Part shown: piece by piece, positions 59,981-64,000 of the stretch
How positions within the stretch are numbered: position 1 is the stretch's first letter
Layout: each line of letters opens with the position of its first letter
Source: Anaerotignum faecicola
GTDB lineage: Bacteria > Bacillota > Clostridia > Lachnospirales > Anaerotignaceae
Direction of reading: 5' to 3'
DNA: 64,000 nt
Assembly (NCBI RefSeq): GCF_003865035.1
Contig: NZ_BHVZ01000002.1
Coordinates: 1-64,000 of the forward strand
The notes under the pieces: model-generated
Databases searched by the model: none
What the model saw: the letters and a program-made list of their open reading frames with translations, nothing else
Told to the model about the DNA's origin: nothing
Translations under genes and position numbers: made by a program

Positions 59981-60584
59981 CATTTACTCCTTCTATTTCT
60001 GTTTCCGAAAACTGACAGACCGTTCCGTTGCAGACGCAGGGGCGGCAATGGGCAAAGCTCGGCTTCGGCTCTGCAATTCCATCCCGAAGCATCTGCCGCA
60101 TTTCCTGCACTGCTTTCAGCACCTCCCTGCGGACGCGCGCCGTATTCTTGATTTCAAACATATAATCCCGATACACCAGCCGCCCGTATGCAGGTCTTTT
60201 GCCATAGACATCCTCCAAGATCAGGAAATACGCCGCAAGCTGCAAAAAATCGCCGTGGTGTGGCTCCTCCGCCTCACCGATGCAGCCGCTTTTCAGCTCC
60301 ACGGGAACGATACGCCCCAGAAGCCGACTGCAAAAGACATAATCGGGTCTGCCCTGCAAATCGTATTTCGCGGAATACAGCAGTCTGCCGAAATCCTTGT
60401 TTTTATCCTGCTTTCGGTCGGCATACAGAAGCGCATAGCCGGGGATATCATCCCTTGCGGTCAGCTTTTTTAACGCAGGTCTGCCATGCCTGATGCACAA
60501 AAGCACCACCAGCAGCACTGCCACGCAGAGCAGCACCAAATCCGCCGTGCCGAAGCCATTTCCGATTGTTTTAACCCATTCCAC
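59958..60584 (-). CDS. Membrane-anchored Cas4/RecB-like PD-(D/E)XK nuclease (C-terminal part)
   Basis: A 208-residue protein: a membrane helix at about residues 15-32 (DLVLLCVAVLLVVLLCI), then LQGRPDYVFCSRLLGRIVPV (catalytic D) and ELKSG (E-x-K), the FLQLAAYFLIL helix (conserved Q), and three cysteines CRPCVCNGTVC near 185-195. In Cas4/Dna2-like nucleases one N-terminal and three C-terminal cysteines hold a 4Fe-4S cluster; the N-terminal cysteine motif is missing here but present in the overlapping upstream gene. It overlaps the rlmD start. Not linked to a CRISPR locus here. Confidence 0.7.
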   Translation of the reverse strand: MEWVKTIGNGFGTADLVLLCVAVLLVVLLCIRHGRPALKKLTARDDIPGYALLYADRKQDKNKDFGRLLYSAKYDLQGRPDYVFCSRLLGRIVPVELKSGCIGEAEEPHHGDFLQLAAYFLILEDVYGKRPAYGRLVYRDYMFEIKNTARVRREVLKAVQEMRQMLRDGIAEPKPSFAHCRPCVCNGTVCQFSETEIEGVNDDSCREE

Positions 60585-60870
60585 TGTATTTCACCCATAC
60601 ATATCCGCCGAAGGCCGCCGCCGCAAACAGCAGAACGGCAATCTTCCAAGCCATCCGCCGCAGACGCAGCAGAAAATAGCTCCTCTGATGATAGCCCTCA
60701 CCCTTACGGAAGTTGGCACTCATGCTATCCTCTAAATGCAGGCGTGCGTTTCTCTGTGCATAAAGCCGCCGCAGCTCCGCCCTGCCGTAGAGCCGTTCAT
60801 AATACCACTGATACGGGCAGTAGTCATATTTATTGATTTCGTGCGCGGATATGGTTTCTCTTTCTATCAT
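60571..60870 (-). CDS. Small membrane protein with a Cas4 N-terminal motif
   Basis: A 99-residue protein. HEINKYDYCPYQWYYERLYG (residues 10-29) is the N-terminal Cys motif (S/H-x-I-x-x-Y-x-Y-C-P) of Cas4-like nucleases; then basic residues and a C-terminal membrane helix (AWKIAVLLFAAAAFGGYVWV). It overlaps the nuclease gene by 14 bases and the YhaM-like gene by four. It probably supplies the missing fourth cysteine to the partner, giving a split nuclease. This split form is an inference from motifs. Confidence 0.65.
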   Translation of the reverse strand: MIERETISAHEINKYDYCPYQWYYERLYGRAELRRLYAQRNARLHLEDSMSANFRKGEGYHQRSYFLLRLRRMAWKIAVLLFAAAAFGGYVWVKYSGMG

Positions 60871-61811
60871 TTGTAATCACTCTTACGAATATTTCTGGCA
60901 AGCATACGGTGATACCCTGCCCAGCTGCCCTGTGTGTTGTCTGCGGCAAGCATTTCCTCAAACATCTTCGTTTTTGCGTCCATGTTGTCGGCGCAGTGCA
61001 AAATAAAGGCCTCGATGGTTTCGGGCACCTTGGGAGAGCCATATTCCAGCTCGCCGTGGTGGGAAAGGATGCAGTGCATCAGCAGCGTCACCAGCTTCTG
61101 CGGAAAGCCCTCGATTTTCGCCGCGGTATCCCGAATCAGCTCTGCCCCGATGAAGATATGTCCCAAAAGCTGCCCCTCATCGGTATAATCGTTTTCGGGG
61201 AAATCGGAAAGCTCCATAATCTTCCCGACATCATGCAGCATGGCGCAGGCAACGAGAATATCTCTATCCACAAATTCATAGCGTGGTGCCATAAAATCGC
61301 AGATTTGCGTGACGGAAAGCGTATGCTCCACCAGACCGCCGCGGAAGCTGTGGTGCATGGTTTTTGCCGCGGAATGATATTTGAAATCCTTGCTGATGAC
61401 AGGGTGTCTGAGGAAAATTTCCTCCAGCAGCTTCTTGATATAGGGGCTTTGAATGGTCTTGATATACGCCAGCAGCTGTGTATACATTTCGTCAATATTT
61501 TTATCCGTACTGGGGATAAAATCCGCAGGGTCATATTCGCCCTCGCGGCTGCGGCGAATCCGCTTGACGTTTAACTGCAATTCGTTATTAAATGTCGTTA
61601 CAAACGCATCCACCTTGATAAAATCATTCTCCTGAAAGCTCTGGATATCCTTATTCATATCCCAGACCTTCGCATCCACAATGCCTGTTTTATCCTGCAA
61701 TTTTAAGGAAAGATAGGTCTTTCCGTTGCGGGATTTCATGCTTGCTCTGGATTTGCAAAGGTAATGCTCAATGACATTTTCGCCCTCTCTCAGTTCCTTG
61801 ATATATTTCAT
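60867..61811 (-). CDS. YhaM-like 3'-5' exoribonuclease (OB fold plus HD domain)
   Basis: A 314-residue protein. Residues about 10-90 form an OB fold (LSLKLQDKTGIVDAKVW); the HD domain has HSFRGGLVEHTLSV (about 153-166) and AMLHDVGKIMELSDF (HD near 193), LLMHCILSHHGELEYGS and DNMDAKT. This is the layout of YhaM, which trims RNA and ssDNA from the 3' end. Its stop overlaps the small membrane-protein start by four bases, so the four host genes (YhaM, split nuclease, rlmD) form one operon, suggesting a nucleic-acid maintenance unit. Confidence 0.88.
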   Translation of the reverse strand: MKYIKELREGENVIEHYLCKSRASMKSRNGKTYLSLKLQDKTGIVDAKVWDMNKDIQSFQENDFIKVDAFVTTFNNELQLNVKRIRRSREGEYDPADFIPSTDKNIDEMYTQLLAYIKTIQSPYIKKLLEEIFLRHPVISKDFKYHSAAKTMHHSFRGGLVEHTLSVTQICDFMAPRYEFVDRDILVACAMLHDVGKIMELSDFPENDYTDEGQLLGHIFIGAELIRDTAAKIEGFPQKLVTLLMHCILSHHGELEYGSPKVPETIEAFILHCADNMDAKTKMFEEMLAADNTQGSWAGYHRMLARNIRKSDYK

Positions 61812-61879
61812 GCCAATCCTCCGTTTCTATCCTTGCGGCACGCAAATTTACATAAATCACCCATTTTAGATTACCCTTC

Positions 61880-62043
61880 ATTATACTATACTTTTACCGA
61901 ATGTACCATTTGTTTTTTTCAACTTTTCCGACAAAGCAGCATTTTTTGTCCCCCTGCGGAACAAATAAAACCGTTTGCGCGTCAAACATTTAGACAAATT
62001 TAAGCCTTGCCGTCTTGGTTTTTCCCGTCAGTCATGGTAAACT
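61880..62043. promoter_or_regulatory. Divergent promoters between yhaM and the secreted-protein gene
   Basis: Leftward, TATAAT (61880-61885 on the minus strand) lies about 70 bases before the YhaM-like start; its -35 is weak. Rightward, TTGGTT (62015-62020) and TAAACT (62038-62043) are 17 bases apart, 33 bases before the start at 62077. No gene lies in 61812-62076. Confidence 0.5.
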
Positions 62044-62076
62044 AGAAGAAATTAAGCAAAAAAAGGAGGAATCTCT

Positions 62077-63192
62077 ATGACGAAGAAATATCTTTGCGGT
62101 GTGGTTTCCGCCGCAGTTCTGATGGGCGCATGCCCTACCGCCGTTTTCGCGGCAGATTTGGAAAAGCCCCTTGATTTCCGCAGCATGACAGAGGATGCAG
62201 CGGATACGGACGCAGGCTGGGCTTGGGATGCAAGCAGCCAGACGTTGACCGTTGAAAACCTTTCCCTCACCGTTCCGCAGGGGAAGCTGGAGGAGCGCGC
62301 GGCAATTTATCTGCCCGATGAAAGCACGGTGCGTGTCAATGGCAGCAATAACAGCCTGAACACCCTTTCCTATCATTGCGACGGGATTTACTGCGAGGGT
62401 GAGCTGACCTTCGAGGGCAAGGGAAAGCTGAAAATCATGACGGACAGCTATTCCGCCAGTGCGATTTATGCAAAGCAGGGTCCTGTTACCTTCTATGACA
62501 GCGTAGAAATTGCGGCAGACCCCGATGGGCATGTCATTTATATCGAAAAGGCGAAGGGCAAAAACCCCATCATCAGCGTACAGGATGATGCAAAGGTGAC
62601 CTTCCCGAAGGACAACGCCAATAAAAACAGCATTCTCGTAACGAAAAGCCCCTCCACCAAGCAGGGGGAAAACTGGTTCGATTATGCCGAAGCCTATGAC
62701 GAATTTGACGATACCATTGAGCTGGTCGCAAAAAATAAGGTAAAGAAGGACGATAAAACGGACGAGAAGAAGGACGAAACCAAGACAGACGAAACCAAAA
62801 CCACAAATACCTATCAGCTGACCATCGGCAAGGCGGATATTCTGAAAAACGGCGCAGTATCCCATACCGCAGACGTTGCTCCCTATATCAAAAACGGCTA
62901 CACCATGCTGCCCCTGCGCGCACTGCTTGCGGTTTCCAATCCTGCACAGGAGGTAAAATGGAGCGCAACGGAAAACGCAGCCTACACCTTCGTGAATGAT
63001 AAGCTGACGATGCTTACCCCCAATGCAGCAACCTATAAAAAGGGCACCGAAACCATCAAGCTTTCCACCCCCGCGGAGCTGAAGGACGGCAGATTGTTCG
63101 TTTCCCTCAGAGATTGGATGAGCCTTATGGAAATCGAAGGCACACAGCTTGACTGGAACAGCGCAACAAAAACCGTTACATTAAAATATTAA
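62077..63192 (+). CDS. Secreted protein with copper amine oxidase N-terminal-like domain
   Basis: A 371-residue exported protein. The signal peptide is YLCGVVSAAVLMGACPTAVF with cleavage probable after AFA-type residues near 26. Residues 30-210 are beta-rich with repeated short strands like carbohydrate-binding or right-handed beta proteins (INGSNNSLNTLSYHCDGIYC). A Lys/Asp/Thr-rich linker follows (about 228-246), then a stalk domain of the Cu-amine-oxidase_N type (TMLPLRALLAVSNPAQEVKW, LFVSLRDWMSLMEI). This domain attaches or supports surface proteins in Clostridia. AAAGGAGG precedes ATG 62077. Confidence 0.8.
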   Translation: MTKKYLCGVVSAAVLMGACPTAVFAADLEKPLDFRSMTEDAADTDAGWAWDASSQTLTVENLSLTVPQGKLEERAAIYLPDESTVRVNGSNNSLNTLSYHCDGIYCEGELTFEGKGKLKIMTDSYSASAIYAKQGPVTFYDSVEIAADPDGHVIYIEKAKGKNPIISVQDDAKVTFPKDNANKNSILVTKSPSTKQGENWFDYAEAYDEFDDTIELVAKNKVKKDDKTDEKKDETKTDETKTTNTYQLTIGKADILKNGAVSHTADVAPYIKNGYTMLPLRALLAVSNPAQEVKWSATENAAYTFVNDKLTMLTPNAATYKKGTETIKLSTPAELKDGRLFVSLRDWMSLMEIEGTQLDWNSATKTVTLKY

Positions 63193-63201
63193 GGAGATAT
63201 C

Positions 63202-63849
63202 ATGAAACAGGCAACCTTTACCCCCTTCCCTGCCGATTGGGCAAGGAGCAGTCATTTTCAATATTACACCAAGGGCTTTGTCAAATCCGTCAACAGTATG
63301 ACGGTGCGGATAGATGTGACGCATTTTCTGGCAGAGGTGAAGCGGCGCAATCTGAAATTTTTCCCTGCCTTTGCCGCCCTGACGGGACAGGTCGTTGCGT
63401 CCATCCCCGAAATGTGTACCGCCGTGGACGAGAACGGCACCCCCGGCTATTATTCCTACCTCAACCCGAATTTCACCATCTTCCACGAGGATGACAAGAC
63501 CTTTTCGGATGTTTGGAGCGAATATGATGCGGATTTTGACACCTTTTATCGAAATCTGGTCGCAGACGCGGAGCAGTATCATGATAAAAAGGGCATCAAG
63601 GTGAAGGAGGGACAGCCTGCGAATTTCTTCTGCATCTCCTGCGTGCCATGGCTCGATTATACGGCGTATTGCCCCGTTAATTACGGCGGCGCGCCCAATC
63701 TTTTCCCGCTTCTCACCTTCGGGAAATATACCGAGGCGGACGGCGCATTTACCCTCCCCCTCACGCTTACCATCAGCCACGCCTGCATGGACGGCTACCA
63801 TCTTTCCCTATTCTTCCACACATTGCAGCAGCAGCTGAATTGCTTTTAA
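63202..63849 (+). CDS. CatA-like chloramphenicol/O-acetyltransferase
   Basis: A 215-residue enzyme of the CatA family: PADWARSSHFQYYTKGFV at the start, and near residue 190 SHACMDGYHLSLFF with the catalytic histidine of the HHxxxDG-type motif (here SHACMDG). CatA uses acetyl-CoA to acetylate chloramphenicol. In the host chromosome next to metabolic genes, and with the changed HH to SH, it may act on another substrate, so resistance is not assured. AAGGAG precedes ATG 63202; codon use is host-like. Confidence 0.8.
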   Translation: MKQATFTPFPADWARSSHFQYYTKGFVKSVNSMTVRIDVTHFLAEVKRRNLKFFPAFAALTGQVVASIPEMCTAVDENGTPGYYSYLNPNFTIFHEDDKTFSDVWSEYDADFDTFYRNLVADAEQYHDKKGIKVKEGQPANFFCISCVPWLDYTAYCPVNYGGAPNLFPLLTFGKYTEADGAFTLPLTLTISHACMDGYHLSLFFHTLQQQLNCF

Positions 63850-63864
63850 GAGGGGGGAATATTT

Positions 63865-64000
63865 ATGAAAATCGCAGTCAGTGCCTGTCTTTTGGGGCGA
63901 AATTGCAAATATAACGGCGGCAACAACCGCAGTCAGGCGGTTCTGGATTTCCTCAAGGGGCATGTGGTTATCCCCGTCTGTCCGGAGGTGACGGGCGGTC
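63865..64000 (+). CDS. DUF523-family protein, N-terminal part
   Basis: The frame starts at ATG 63865 behind GGGGGG and runs off the window. The first 45 residues (KIAVSACLLGRNCKYNGGNN, then VIPVCPEVTGG) match DUF523, small cysteine-containing proteins of unknown function, with SACLLG and CPE conserved. Only about a third of the usual length of about 145 residues is seen. Confidence 0.85.
   Translation, partial: MKIAVSACLLGRNCKYNGGNNRSQAVLDFLKGHVVIPVCPEVTGG

Noticed and set aside
59285..60151. Long plus-strand open frame across rlmD
   Set aside because: Antisense to a clear rlmD and to the nuclease gene; no domain and no ribosome site.
63202..63849. Calling the CatA-like gene a chloramphenicol-resistance gene
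   Set aside because: It is chromosomal in composition and the HH of the catalytic motif is SH, so only family membership is claimed.
1..64000. CRISPR array, rRNA or tRNA genes
   Set aside because: No regularly spaced repeats with unique spacers and no tRNA-like cloverleaf or rRNA sequence was recognised by eye. The Cas4-like motifs near 60 kb have no array or other cas genes beside them.

Overview
The window looks like a chromosome segment of a Gram-positive, low-to-mid GC anaerobe of the Clostridia, most likely a Lachnospiraceae-type gut bacterium. The evidence is strong AGGAGG ribosome sites, clostridial phage gene families, MobV/TnpV mobile genes and a YhaM-type nuclease. No rRNA, tRNA or CRISPR array was seen, and the species cannot be named from the sequence.

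Layout. (1) 1-4.95 kb is AT-rich and is the end of a mobilizable element: the tail of an AAA ATPase, an oriT-like pair of palindromes, a MobV relaxase, TnpV, then an attenuator-controlled ABC-F ATPase and a lincosamide nucleotidyltransferase-like gene. (2) 4.97-7.10 kb is GC-rich, host-like DNA on the minus strand carrying phage-type replication genes (HTH regulator with zinc ribbon, DnaC-like loader, DUF6291 protein). (3) 7.13-58.65 kb is a roughly 51 kb integrated prophage. (4) 58.65-64 kb is GC-rich host chromosome: rlmD/rumA, two overlapping membrane-anchored PD-(D/E)XK/Cas4-like pieces, a YhaM-like HD exoribonuclease, a secreted protein, a CatA-like acetyltransferase and a partial DUF523 gene.

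The prophage appears to sit in the 3' end of rlmD. The intact rlmD copy (58.6 kb) ends in unusually AT-rich codons. A GC-rich orphan end resembling an rlmD C-terminus, followed directly by a minus-strand terminator, lies 51 kb away at 7.10-7.14 kb. Serine recombinases next to the right end fit this arrangement.

Inside the prophage the core is a complete HK97-type siphovirus genome on the plus strand: sigma-like regulator, RecB/Cas4-like nuclease (DUF2800), ssDNA-binding protein (DUF2815), DNA polymerase A, primase-helicase, VRR-NUC, SNF2 helicase, late regulator, HNH, terminase, portal, ClpP-like protease, capsid, connectors, tail proteins with a -1 frameshift, tape measure, baseplate, holin, amidase and three serine recombinases. 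Accessory genes are interspersed: a short SAM synthetase next to a ParB-methyltransferase fusion, three small genes each behind a copy of the same promoter module, and a Fic protein with its own palindromes.

Both ends carry minus-strand cargo that reads as phage defence. The left end (7.7-18.5 kb) holds a PIN-domain protein, a three-repeat protein of unknown function, two DNA methyltransferases with an AbrB-like regulator, two MvaI/BcnI-family endonucleases, and a Hachiman-like HamA-HamB pair with an XRE regulator. The right end (56.2-58.3 kb) holds a DUF4238 protein, a NUDIX hydrolase and an SRA-like protein. The least explained items are a hairpin-dense 400-nt non-coding stretch with its own terminator just inside the left end, a family of paired hairpins with conserved loops at two or three places, the triple-repeat/PIN pair, and a HamA with a long extra N-terminus and an apparently altered active site.
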